DNA from: Picochlorum sp. 'celeri'
Lineage: Eukaryota > Chlorophyta > Trebouxiophyceae
Assembly: GCA_010909725.1 (NCBI GenBank)
Contig: JAACMV010000007.1
Location: 1,488,001-1,552,000 of the forward strand
DNA: 64,000 nucleotides
Direction: 5' to 3'
This document shows, piece after piece, positions 1 to 10,500 of this stretch. The notes beneath the pieces were generated by a model. The model searched no databases and was not told the origin of the DNA. It worked only from the letters and a program-made list of their open reading frames with translations. Both the position numbers and the translations under genes were made by a program. The stretch's first letter is position 1. Each line of letters starts with the position of its first letter.

Positions 1-1
1 T

Positions 2-349
2 GAACGGCGAGATTCTCATGATAGCACTAGCAGTAGTGGTCGTCGTCGTCATCACAGTCTCGTACTGTTGCTTCAGGAAACGCTTGACGAGTTGCATACT
101 AGTAGAGTGACGATTGAAAAACAGAGTGAGGAGATGGAGAGATTGAAGGGTCGACTTGATCGGGTGCAGAGTCTTGTGACGGATGGAGAAATGCGTGAGC
201 ATTATGAAGCATTGCTGGAAGAGAAGGATCGGACGATTGCCGAATTGGCGTCCATGTTGGCATCACGGGATGCATTTGCTGAGAATGTGAGGGCATTTTT
301 GCAGCAGCATGCATCATCGTTGCCATCATCTCCTACCAGTAGTATATAA
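2..349 (+). CDS. 3' end of a coiled-coil protein (5' partial)
   Basis: The frame is open from base 2 to a TAA at 347-349, so the window holds only the last 115 codons of a gene that begins upstream. The visible part starts with a short Ser/Arg/His-rich stretch and continues as a charged helix rich in Glu, Lys, Arg and Leu (LDELHTSRV, EEMERLKGRL, EEKDRTIAEL), typical of a coiled coil. It ends in a Ser/Pro tail. No catalytic motif is visible and I do not recognise the family. The next gene, a light-harvesting protein, converges on it from the minus strand. Confidence 0.55.
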   Translation, partial: ERRDSHDSTSSSGRRRHHSLVLLLQETLDELHTSRVTIEKQSEEMERLKGRLDRVQSLVTDGEMREHYEALLEEKDRTIAELASMLASRDAFAENVRAFLQQHASSLPSSPTSSI

Positions 350-445
350 AGATAAAAATCACACGTGTATGATACGTGTTTGTTGTTACAATTGGCAATT
401 GGACTATTACATCATTCGCCATCATGATCTGGAGGTGTGCCATGC

Positions 446-1416
446 TTATGGCCAGAGTCCCTGCAAGAAGCATCCAGCTGGGATGGTCAATCCCTGCACA
501 GTCACAGAGTCTGGAATCTTGCATGTTGGGACCACAGCCTGTCCTGGAATCACAACAGCCTTGGAGAACATGGTGGTGTTGATTGGATCAGACAAATGCT
601 CAGAAAGGGCAGCTAATGGGTTAAGTCCAGTCACCTGGGCAGCCATGGTGAATCCTATAAATGCCAACATGGCCAAGCGTCCATTCTTAATCTCCTTCAC
701 CTTGAGCTCCTCCAAGTTTCCTGGAACGAATGGAGCGAATACGCTTCCTGGGTATCCGACCTCGTGTGGTGCAAGCTTGTACTGAGAGAAGACTGGGTCC
801 TGATCCTGTGATCCTGGCTTCAAGACATCATATCCACGCTTGGACTCAACCCAGTGCATGACAAACAATTCAAATGCTGCCAATCCGGCCAAGTTGAATG
901 GCAGTTCCACATCAGCTCCGGAGGTGTACCAGAAAACCTCTGGATGGGTGATTTCCTGAGCCAAAATTCCAGCAACACCCAACATGGCCCAGCGAGCGTG
1001 GACACGCTCAGACTCGGCAAACCACTTCAAACGCTCATCATTGGCACCCAATCCCAATGGATCGAATCCATAGTTTCCTGGAAGCTTGCAGGACTCCAAG
1101 TCTGCATTGAAGATAGAAAATACGATCAGATTGATGCACATGGTCTACTATACACCATTGGATGAGACCACCATATCTTTGTCTGACCCTATACTTGGCA
1201 ACGAGCTGCAACCTCTTTGCAGATACGCGTGCCTCTGTCGCCCTCAAACCCCTCTAATTTTTTAATCAAGTAGCAGATGTGTGACGTACGTTTTGGGAAA
1301 TCAGATCCAGGCAACCAGCAGTCGCGAGCAGCAGCAACCACGTGAGAAGCACGCTGCTGCTTTGGCTGGGCCAAAGTCCTCTGGAAAGGAGAAGTTGTCT
1401 TGATAGCGGCAATCAT
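446..1416 (-). CDS. Light-harvesting chlorophyll a/b-binding protein, Lhca-like, two exons
   Basis: Thylakoid antenna protein, most like the photosystem I (Lhca) branch. Exon 1 is 1290-1416 and exon 2 is 446-1101; the 188-nt intron has a GTACGT donor and a TGCAG acceptor, and splicing restores a normal mature N-terminus (WLPGSDFPKHLES...KLPGNYGFDPLGLG). The product has about 260 residues. The first 30 or so, rich in Ala, Ser, Thr and Lys, look like a plastid transit peptide. Helix 1 carries the chlorophyll-ligand/salt-bridge motif ESERVHARWAMLG, and helix 3 carries KEIKNGRLAMLAF. The C-terminal tail is longer than in the neighbouring LHC gene. A TTACA (TGTAA on the coding strand) at 386-390 is a likely poly(A) signal. 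The gene is divergent from a second LHC gene at 2099. Membership of the LHC family is certain; the Lhca subclass is inferred. Confidence 0.93.
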
Positions 1417-2098
1417 GTTGTTTTATTACTGTAAATTAAAGTATGGCTCGATGGAGTGGCTATGGCCAATACCATCCGAATCAGCACCAGGTCTCGTCCG
1501 ATCTACTTGAGATCACGAAAGGATAACAGGTAGATTTGGACATCTGGGATGGCATGGAATTAGGTCTCCCCGTGTGGGAGACAGGGGATGACTCAGACAT
1601 GCGCAATGGTATACTAGTACTACTGGGTTGATTGAAGGGAGTCGTATCCATTGGTGAGTTGACGAGAGGAGACTCTCTGTATCCACTCAGTGGGTGGGTA
1701 CCCTGGATGGACACCATTGGATTGACCAGTCAGGGCTTGGCATGATGTCTCTTTTTCTCTCTCATCTTGAGAAGATGATTGTGCTATGGGAAAATCATAG
1801 ATGGAGTCACTGAGGCGTGAAATATCTCGCTGACTGCCTGGTGGACCCTGCCATGGAACATGCATGAAGTCTAGCAGATGAAAAAAAATCTCATCCCAAT
1901 CCAGAATCCGGATTGAGCAAGATTGCGTCTCGAGTATCCGGTCAACGGTGTCGTCGATGGGGCCATCCCTAGAAATCGACACAAGGATTCGTGATGTGAT
2001 GGTGCATAGGTTCTCTGAGCACAGCGATGCTCCTCACTTTATTTTCATTTGTTTGTACCACTACTACTTCAGTAATCGATCGATCGATACACGTGACG
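1417..2098. other. Intergenic region between two divergent LHC genes
   Basis: This 682-bp stretch separates the start codons of the two light-harvesting genes and should hold both promoters. Minus-strand open frames at 1620-1982 (about 120 codons) and 1481-1717 show no recognisable domain, so I do not call them genes. A short run of overlapping GATC units occurs near 2076-2090, just before the second LHC gene. Confidence 0.5.
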
Positions 2099-2894
2099 AT
2101 GATGCAGACCTTCAAGAGTACCAATGTGCTGAGAAGCAGCTTGACTGCTCGTCCGGTACGTGTGCCTTTGATTATGGATTCTTTTCTGTGTGATGGGGGT
2201 TATAATATGCCATATAATGCAGGTGTCTCGTGTTCAGAGGGTATCTGTGGTGACACAGAGTGCTGCTGGGAACTGGTTCCCAGGGTCTGAAACCCCAGCC
2301 CACTTGTCTAGTAGCTCTCTTCCAGGAAACTTTGGATTCGATCCATTGAACTTGGGTAAGGACCCAGAGAAGTTGAAGTGGTATGCTCAGGCTGAGCTTC
2401 AGCACGCTCGTTGGGCCATGTTGGGTGTTGCAGGTGTGTTGGGAGCAGAGGCTACTGGACATGATTGGTTCACTGCTGGATCCCAGGAGTACTTTGCCGA
2501 CTCCAAGACATTGTTCGCTATTCAAATGTTTTTGATGGCATGGGTTGAGATTCGTCGTCTTCAGGACATGAGAAAGCCAGGAAGTGCCAACCAGGACCCA
2601 ATCTTTTCAAATAACAAGCTTCCAGATGGAAATGAGCCAGGATATCCAGGAGGAATCTTTGATCCAGCTGGATTTGCCAAGGGTGATGTGAACACATTGA
2701 AGCTCAAGGAGATCAAGAATGGTCGCTTGGCTATGGTTGCATTTTTAGGATTTATTGCACAGCACTCTGCCACTGGCAAGGGTCCTTTGACCAACTTGGC
2801 AGACCATCTTGCTGATCCATGGAGCAACTTGGTCATTACAAATGGAGTTTCTGTTCCATTTGCCACCCATGATGGAATTACATCATTCTGGTAA
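2099..2894 (+). CDS. Light-harvesting chlorophyll a/b-binding protein, Lhca-like, two exons
   Basis: Second thylakoid antenna protein. Exon 1 is 2099-2155 and exon 2 is 2223-2894. The 67-nt intron has donor GTACGT and acceptor TGCAG in phase 0. The product has about 242 residues. The leader starting MMQTFKSTNVLRSS is a plausible transit peptide. The mature part begins near AAGNWFPGSETPAHL and contains LPGNFGFDPLNLG, the helix-1 motif AELQHARWAMLG and the helix-3 motif KEIKNGRLAMVAF, all diagnostic of LHC proteins. Two ATG codons are adjacent at 2099 and 2102; either could start the protein. TGTAA at 2952-2956 is the likely poly(A) signal. It differs clearly in sequence from the divergent LHC gene, so this is not a recent duplicate. 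Confidence 0.93.
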
Positions 2895-3001
2895 GCAGAA
2901 TGGGCATTGTGAGATGGAATGTTGTGTGTATTCTTGTCTTGGTAGCTGACATGTAATGCTGTTTAAAGAATCTAATGGAATACAATGTGATATTCATTCG
3001 C

Positions 3002-3023
3002 ATAGTATAGTATAGTATAGTAT
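3002..3023. repeat. Short tandem repeat, ATAGT units
   Basis: About 4.4 copies of the pentamer ATAGT, in the gap between the second LHC gene and the converging ABC transporter gene. It is short and probably a simple microsatellite. Confidence 0.8.
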
Positions 3024-3133
3024 TGGCGACTCGAAATCTTCTACATGAACAATGTCGTCCGTACCAGTGAAAATAATTGGCCTCGTATTACTTTAACTAC
3101 CTCTTAATCAAGAGAATTATTTCCCCCTCTTCA

Positions 3134-3854
3134 TCTGATGTGCAACGAGCCTTGCATAGCTGCCTCCTTTGCTCATCAGCTCATCGTGGCTGCCCTGCTC
3201 CACAATGTGGCCCTTGTACACAACAGCGATGTTGTCCGCGTCGCGGATCGTCGACAGGCGGTGCGCCACGATGATGGTGGTGCGGCCAACCATCAGACGG
3301 TCCAGAGCATCTTGAACAACACGCTCGCTCTCCGCATCCAAGGCTGACGTGGCCTCGTCCAGAAGGAGCACCTTGGGGTCCTTCACAATGGCGCGAGCGA
3401 TAGCGATGCGCTGCTTCTGGCCACCGCTCAGCTGGATGCAACCCTCCCCCAGCATGGTGCTGTACCCCTCGGGCAGAGCCTGGATGAACTGGTGGGCGTT
3501 GGCCGCACGAGCAGCTTCCTCAACCTGCTCCAGGCTCGCCTCGGGGCGGCCGTACCGGATGTTGTCCGCCACGCTCATGTTGAACAGCACCGGCTCCTGG
3601 CTCACCAGACCCACGTTGGAACGCAGCCAGTGCAGGTTGAGGTCACGGATGTCTTGGCCGTCCAGAAGGACGCCCCCATCCACGGGGTCGTAAAACCTCT
3701 CAATCAGGGACACCACCGTAGATTTCCCACTTCCCGACTCGCCCACCAGCGCCATGGTCTTGCCAGCCTCGACGGACAGGTTAAACTTCTGGAACACGGG
3801 TGCATCCGGTCTCTGGGGGTAGGCAAACGTCACATCATGGAGCTCAATATTACC
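3134..3854. repeat. Near-identical NBD2 block, copy A (partner 7612-8332)
   Basis: These 721 bases match 7612-8332 at a constant offset of 4478 with no indel. The only differences I found are at 3207 and 3750, both synonymous. Outside the block the two genes diverge at once. It covers almost exactly the second nucleotide-binding domain. Confidence 0.9.
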
Positions 3855-5290
3855 TGTGCATTCCATCGGCCTAACTCCTTTTTCGTTGAATGCATCAATT
3901 GCTGTTTTCCTATCAACTATTGCAAACACACGCTTGGTTGCTGCCCCTCCTTTGGCAACATCTGGGAAATTAATTTGTGCCTGTCCAAGTCCAAAGGCAG
4001 CAAGGAATACAGCAAAGAATGCTTTCAGTGCTTCTTCAAAAGTCGAATAACCTCTCGAGATTTCCAACCCCATGTACCAAAATGCCAATGCATATATACT
4101 AAACAGGACAAATTGAGAAAAGCCAAGGCCTAAACCACCAAAATTGGCTTGTTTATATGATCGTTTGGTTGGCACTGACAACAGCCTTGCATATAGGTCT
4201 GACACCTGATCCTCCATGCCAAATGCTGACACGGTTCGTATTGAGGTAACAGCTTCAGAAGCAGTTTGATTTGCTCCAGCGAACATCTCCTCTTCATCAC
4301 CAGATTGTGCGACCATGACCTTTGTTTGGATTGTGGCTGCAACCCCCAAGATGGGAATCATAGCCATGACCACTAACATCATCCTCCAACTATTGATTCC
4401 GGCGATGACCAGCCCAGCTACCATGGTAACAAGGTTCTGAACAACCAACCCCATGGTGTCTCCAAACTGACCTCGGATGGCCATGGCATCTGAAGACAAC
4501 TTACTCGTCAAGGCACCAGATGAATTGGCATCTCGATCAAAATACGCAACCTCTTGTTTCAACAAGGCTTCCATCATCATGACTCGAACTCTTTGGGCTA
4601 AACGTTGTCCCATGAAGTTGAAACTGTAGGACTGGATAAAGGCTCCTACTAAAGCAGCAAAACCCATTCCCATGAACACCAAGGACCACTTGCGTGTATT
4701 GCTTGTGATATAATCCTTCTCGTCCTGCGTCATCTCCCCTTCACCCTCTCCGTAACCGTAGAATCCTCCGATCAGGGATGCCAGAGCAAGAGCGAAAATT
4801 GGGAACAGCAATCCCATGATGGCTGATCCGACCACACCAGAGAGCAATGCTGGCAATTCTGGTTTATTCAGTTGGGCGATTCGCTTCATTCCTACCTTGA
4901 CCTTTTCTTCTTCTGGGTCCAACGTTTTCTTTGTTTTACTGACCATTTGCTCAGCCTGCTTACCGTCTTTCATGCTCTTCTTCTTTCTCAAGAATGTAAA
5001 GCCTCTGTATCCTTGCATCACCCCTTTCACTGGTGCAGCCTGCAACACATAAGTCAAGCATATTATTAGACGACCATCATATCATTTCTTGAATTAAAAT
5101 GAAAGGACGCACCGTTGGAGCCATACCACCGGAATCATAAGCCACCCTCTCGGCATAGTCTTTGGTTTCTTTGACAAAGCCCTCAGAAGGCCGTTCGATG
5201 TCGAATGACCCCGAGCGTCTCCCAAAGATTGGACGGGACTCATCTAAAGAAATCCTTCTTTGATACTCGTCCGTCTTCACCAGATGACTG

Positions 5291-6078
5291 TTGCATCTGA
5301 ACGAGGGTAGCGTACGCACCACCCTTCTCCAGAAGCTCACTGTGGGTGCCAAGCTCAATCACAACTACCCGAACCACCTACCCGACGGACCACAGCAATA
5401 GCATCAGCACCGCGGATCGTCGACAGACGATGAGCAACAACAACAGTCGTGCGACCAACCATCAAACGGTCCAAAGCATCCTGCACAACACGCTCGCTCT
5501 CAGCGTCAAGGGCTGACGTGGCCTCGTCAAGAAGGAGAACACTCGGATTCTTCAGGATCGCACGAGCGATCGCGATGCGCTGCTTCTGCCCACCGCTCAT
5601 TTGGACACCCTTCTCACCAACCTGCGTGTCGTACCCGTCAGGAAGAGCACTGATGAACTTGTGAGCATTCGCAGACTTGGCAGCAGCAACAACCTCCTCC
5701 TCGCTCGCGCCAGGCTTGCCAAACAGAATGTTCTCGCGGATCGTCGTCGCGAACAGCGTCGGCTCCTGGCTCACCAAGCCCACCTGGGAGCGAAGCCAAG
5801 GCAGGCTCAGGGTCGCTCAGCCGGTGGCCGTCCAGAGTCACGCACCCAGAGGTGGGGTCGTAGAAAACGCTCAATCAGGGACACGGCTGTGGACTTGCCG
5901 CTCCCAGACTCCCCAACAAGGGCCACCGTCTGCCCCGCACGCACCGTCAGGTTGAAGTTGTCAAACACCACCTTGTCAGGACGAGACGGGTACGCAAAGC
6001 ACACATTCTGAAACTCAATCTCACCAGTCACAGAGTCAGGCTCCTCACCTCCAGCTGCAATATTGATAGTTGGCTCTC
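5291..6078. repeat. Near-identical NBD1 block, copy A (partner 9772-10544)
   Basis: Matches the first nucleotide-binding domain of copy B almost base for base, but is 15 nt longer because of a net 13-nt insertion and two 1-nt insertions, each of which breaks the reading frame. One coding difference is seen (Asp for Glu near the upstream edge of the domain). Similarity falls off sharply beyond both ends. Confidence 0.88.
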
Positions 6079-7174
6079 TTGCCAAGATACCAAACACTCT
6101 TCTACCTGATACCTTTCCAGCTTGGAAGTATTGAATATTAGGAGCAGCCTGACCAAGCGCAATTCCTCCAATGAGCGCAGAAAAAGAGCACGTTCAATAC
6201 TTGCCCTGGAGTGTATTCCCCTGCGGTAATCCGTGTCCCTCCATACCACAATTGCCAGAGCATATGCGCAAAACGCAATGCAATTCGTTCAACCCCAATG
6301 TTGTTCCACTCAAATATCCTTGATTAATGCCGACCTTTGTCGACGGCTGCAAACACTCATCGTACTCTTTCACTGTTCTCGACTCCCCATTGAATGCATA
6401 AATTGTACGAATTTTCCCAACGCCTGTTGTGCCAAGGAATTTGCCGCAGCATATGCTCTATTCAACGTGGTCGTCAGTTTTCCTGTCACATAGGTGAGCA
6501 AAAATCCAGGCAACACCCAGAATAGGAAGCAGCGACAAAATCACCAGTGTCCATTGACCAGCCACGGACAAATGCAATGATGATTCCAGACAAACATGTT
6601 GCCATGAAGAACAGAAACACATCGCCACCTTCTCCGCCTATAACCCTTCTGAATAGCGTTACAATCTTCATTCAATCCTTGCAGTAAAAATCCAGAGGTG
6701 CCCTCGGTATCGAAATACTCAATTCCTGATGCAGCACCTTTCTCAAGTAGATGGACCTGATTCTGTTTGTCTGCCTCACGGATGTCACAGACCAGAAAAT
6801 GACTGCGCATACGCCCCCACAAATGTAACCAAACCAATATATACAAATGCTGGGACAGCATCATTGACAATCTCAGTCAATGATTTACCCCCTTCCACAT
6901 TCGTCTGGTTATACCCAATGTCGTTCATAATGTTTCCCAAGAAGATGGCAAACACAGGCAATCCAGCCCCGTTGACTATAGCCCCCAGACTCCCCAACAA
7001 CATGAAAATAATATCCACCTTATCAGCATATCGGAACAAAGAAAAGTATGAAATGGCAGGATACTGCTCCCCTTGATCCTTTTTGGTGTCCTTGGTTGTG
7101 GTTTCCTCCTCCACCACAGCAGCAACCATCTCAGTACCTTCCTCCTTCGTCTTTTCTATTACTGTATCAGCCAT

Positions 7175-7591
7175 TGTTTCAATTTTTACTTCAGAATGCT
7201 ATTCATGGCACATAAAATGAGAAAGCGTGTTGTTTCCTTGTACGATGAGAGAGAAGTACAACAACTTTGGCAGTCAGCAACGTCTACCAACAGAGTAACC
7301 TAGAAGCTATATGACAGGTACAATATTAACGAAATACTTTATTTGCTTTGCGGATGAATGCATCGCATCTGGAATGTCCGGCGCATGAGAACAATCGAGT
7401 GACTGGCATTGTTCGAATATTCTGCCGAGAACCGGTCATCCACGGTTGCGATCGGTCAACGGTCTCATCGACAGGCGCCTATGAAGCATGCCATCATGGA
7501 GCTATGAACTTGCACAAATGTACTTAATTCAACAAACAGAAAGGAATGCAATTGACGAAATGAAATATGTACTAGTCAACTCAGGATTCAT
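7175..7591. other. Intergenic region between the two ABC transporter genes
   Basis: Between the 3' end of copy B and the start of copy A on the same strand. It should contain the promoter of copy A. I see no further gene, tRNA or repeat here. Confidence 0.5.
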
Positions 7592-10500
7592 CTACGATGT
7601 GGATGCCCTTGTCTGATGTGCAACGAGCCTTGCATAGCTGCCTCCTTTGCTCATCAGCTCATCGTGGCTGCCCTGCTCCACAATATGGCCCTTGTACACA
7701 ACAGCGATGTTGTCCGCGTCGCGGATCGTCGACAGGCGGTGCGCCACGATGATGGTGGTGCGGCCAACCATCAGACGGTCCAGAGCATCTTGAACAACAC
7801 GCTCGCTCTCCGCATCCAAGGCTGACGTGGCCTCGTCCAGAAGGAGCACCTTGGGGTCCTTCACAATGGCGCGAGCGATAGCGATGCGCTGCTTCTGGCC
7901 ACCGCTCAGCTGGATGCAACCCTCCCCCAGCATGGTGCTGTACCCCTCGGGCAGAGCCTGGATGAACTGGTGGGCGTTGGCCGCACGAGCAGCTTCCTCA
8001 ACCTGCTCCAGGCTCGCCTCGGGGCGGCCGTACCGGATGTTGTCCGCCACGCTCATGTTGAACAGCACCGGCTCCTGGCTCACCAGACCCACGTTGGAAC
8101 GCAGCCAGTGCAGGTTGAGGTCACGGATGTCTTGGCCGTCCAGAAGGACGCCCCCATCCACGGGGTCGTAAAACCTCTCAATCAGGGACACCACCGTAGA
8201 TTTCCCACTTCCCGACTCGCCCACCAGTGCCATGGTCTTGCCAGCCTCGACGGACAGGTTAAACTTCTGGAACACGGGTGCATCCGGTCTCTGGGGGTAG
8301 GCAAACGTCACATCATGGAGCTCAATATTACCCTTGCATGTGGATGGCCTGTCACCTTGAGCACTGCTCGAGTCAATCAGCGGTTTCCTATCAATAATGG
8401 CAAAGACGCGTTTCGCTGCTTCTTTTCCTTTGGCAACATCTGGGAAATGAAGTTGGGATTGCGCTGTGCTGAACGCGGCCAAAAATACTGCAAAGAATGA
8501 CTTGAGGACCTCCTCAAAAGTGGCCCTACCAGAACTCACCTCGTCACCAGCAAACCAAAAGGCCAGTGAGAATATTCCGAATATGATGATCTGATTGAAA
8601 CCAAAGCCACTTGCTGATGAAAGTATTCTCTGCTTTGCTTTCTGCGTTGGGAACATGAGCAACCTATGGTACAAGTCTGCCAAATTATCCTCCATACCAA
8701 ATGCTGCAACAGTGCGTATCGCCAAGAATGATTCTGAAGCTGCCCTGTTGGCTGAGGCGAAATTTTCAGACTCTTGATTCACGTAATTGACGATCAGTCG
8801 CGTTTGAATTCCGACAACAATACCTAATAAAGGCAGGCAAGCAACGACAAGGAGCATCATTCGCCAGTCATATACACCTGCAATGATGAGACCTGCTACC
8901 AAGGTCACCGTGTTCTGCACGCAATACATATACGCAATGAGTACAATCAAGATGTTCAGAAATATCATAGGTATAGTGTGAAACATACCTGCGTCAGGAG
9001 TCCCATGGAGTCACCAAACTGGCCTTTTACAGCCATAGCATCAGTTGAAAGCTTTGTTGTGAGAACACCTGATGAGTTCTTCTCGTCATCAAACCAGCCT
9101 ATTTCCTGCTTCAAGAGTGCTGTCAGTGTTAACACACGGATTCTCCTACCAAGTCTTTGTCCCATATAATTGAAACTGTAGTTTTGAATTATGGCAGAAA
9201 ACAGGGCACCAAATCCAATAGCCATGAACACAAGAGACCATTTTTGGGCTTGGTTCACTAGTTCAGTAGAATCGAGGTAATACTGATAAAATACCCCAAT
9301 CATGGATGAGAATACAATACTGAAAGAAGGCATGACCATGCCCATACCTATTGATCCCAAAATTCCAGTGACTGCAGCTGGCATTTCAGGTTTGTTGAGG
9401 AGAGCAATTCTCTTCTTATCAACAGCAGCACCATCCTCTTCCTCCTTTGCCTCATCCTTTTCCTGCCCGTGCTCATCACGGGATTTCCTCAACCACTTTT
9501 TTCTTCTTTTTGTGACGCCTTTTTTCTCTGGAGAGGTTGTCGTGATCACTTCCCCAGACTCTGCAGCGCTCACAACATGACTGGATGTCCTAGCAACAGC
9601 AGAGACTATTTCCTCTGCAATCTCCTCAGCCTCATGAGCAACTTCCAAAACACCTTCACCCACCATACGCGCTGGCATTCCCCAATTGATGGATGATCGG
9701 TGATCGTCGTCGGACTGCCCGACACGTGCAATCTTCCTCTCATTCCTTCGCCTGTCTTCTTCTTCACTCCCTTGCATCTGAACGAGGGTAGCGTACGCAC
9801 CACCCTTCTCCAGAAGCTCACTGTGGGTGCCAAGCTCAATCACACTACCGCGACGGACCACAGCAATAGCATCAGCACCGCGGATCGTCGACAGACGATG
9901 AGCAACAACAACAGTCGTGCGACCAACCATCAAACGGTCCAAAGCATCCTGCACAACACGCTCGCTCTCAGCGTCAAGGGCTGACGTGGCCTCGTCAAGA
10001 AGGAGAACACTCGGATTCTTCAGGATCGCACGAGCGATCGCGATGCGCTGCTTCTGCCCACCGCTCATTTGGACACCCTTCTCACCAACCTGCGTGTCGT
10101 ACCCGTCAGGAAGAGCACTGATGAACTTGTGAGCATTCGCAGACTTGGCAGCAGCAACAACCTCCTCCTCGCTCGCGCCAGGCTTGCCAAACAGAATGTT
10201 CTCGCGGATCGTCGTCGCGAACAGCGTCGGCTCCTGGCTCACCAAGCCCACCTGGGAGCGAAGCCAAGGCAGGCTCAGGTCGCTCAGCCGGTGGCCGTCC
10301 AGAGTCACGCACCCAGAGGTGGGGTCGTAGAAACGCTCAATCAGGGACACGGCTGTGGACTTGCCGCTCCCAGACTCCCCAACAAGGGCCACCGTCTGCC
10401 CCGCACGCACCGTCAGGTTGAAGTTGTCAAACACCACCTTGTCAGGACGAGACGGGTACGCAAAGCACACATTCTGAAACTCAATCTCACCAGTCACAGA

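Larger units (their letters stand above)
3117..7174 (-). pseudogene. ABCB-type ABC transporter, copy A, frame-broken N-terminal half
   Basis: Homologue of the neighbouring intact transporter, with order TMD1-NBD1-linker-TMD2-NBD2. The N-terminus (ATG at 7174, about 130 codons into TMD1) and the whole C-terminal half (exon 3117-5039, about 640 codons with TMD2 and NBD2: Walker A GESGSGKST, signature LSGGQKQR, Walker [10 protein letters not shown]) are open. Between about 5.28 and 6.8 kb the frame changes repeatedly. Clear cases against copy B are an extra G near 5810-5812, an extra A in the run at 5864-5867, and a net 13-nt insertion near 5364-5378. More shifts are needed in TMD1 and in the linker. 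An intron (5040-5112, donor GTGCGT, acceptor TTGCAG) joins the linker to TMD2. It may be a decaying pseudogene, a gene now expressing only its C-terminal half, or an intact gene in a badly resolved part of the assembly. Confidence 0.8.

Noticed and set aside
1620..1982. 120-codon minus-strand frame between the LHC genes
   Set aside because: No domain, no neighbouring splice partners that improve it, and it sits in the shared promoter region.
3138..4133. Long plus-strand open frames opposite the ABC transporter NBDs
   Set aside because: They recur identically in both copies only because the NBD DNA is duplicated; they are antisense shadows of GC-rich coding sequence.
7370..7500. Possible tRNA or structured RNA between the ABC genes
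   Set aside because: No T-loop or acceptor pairing could be built.
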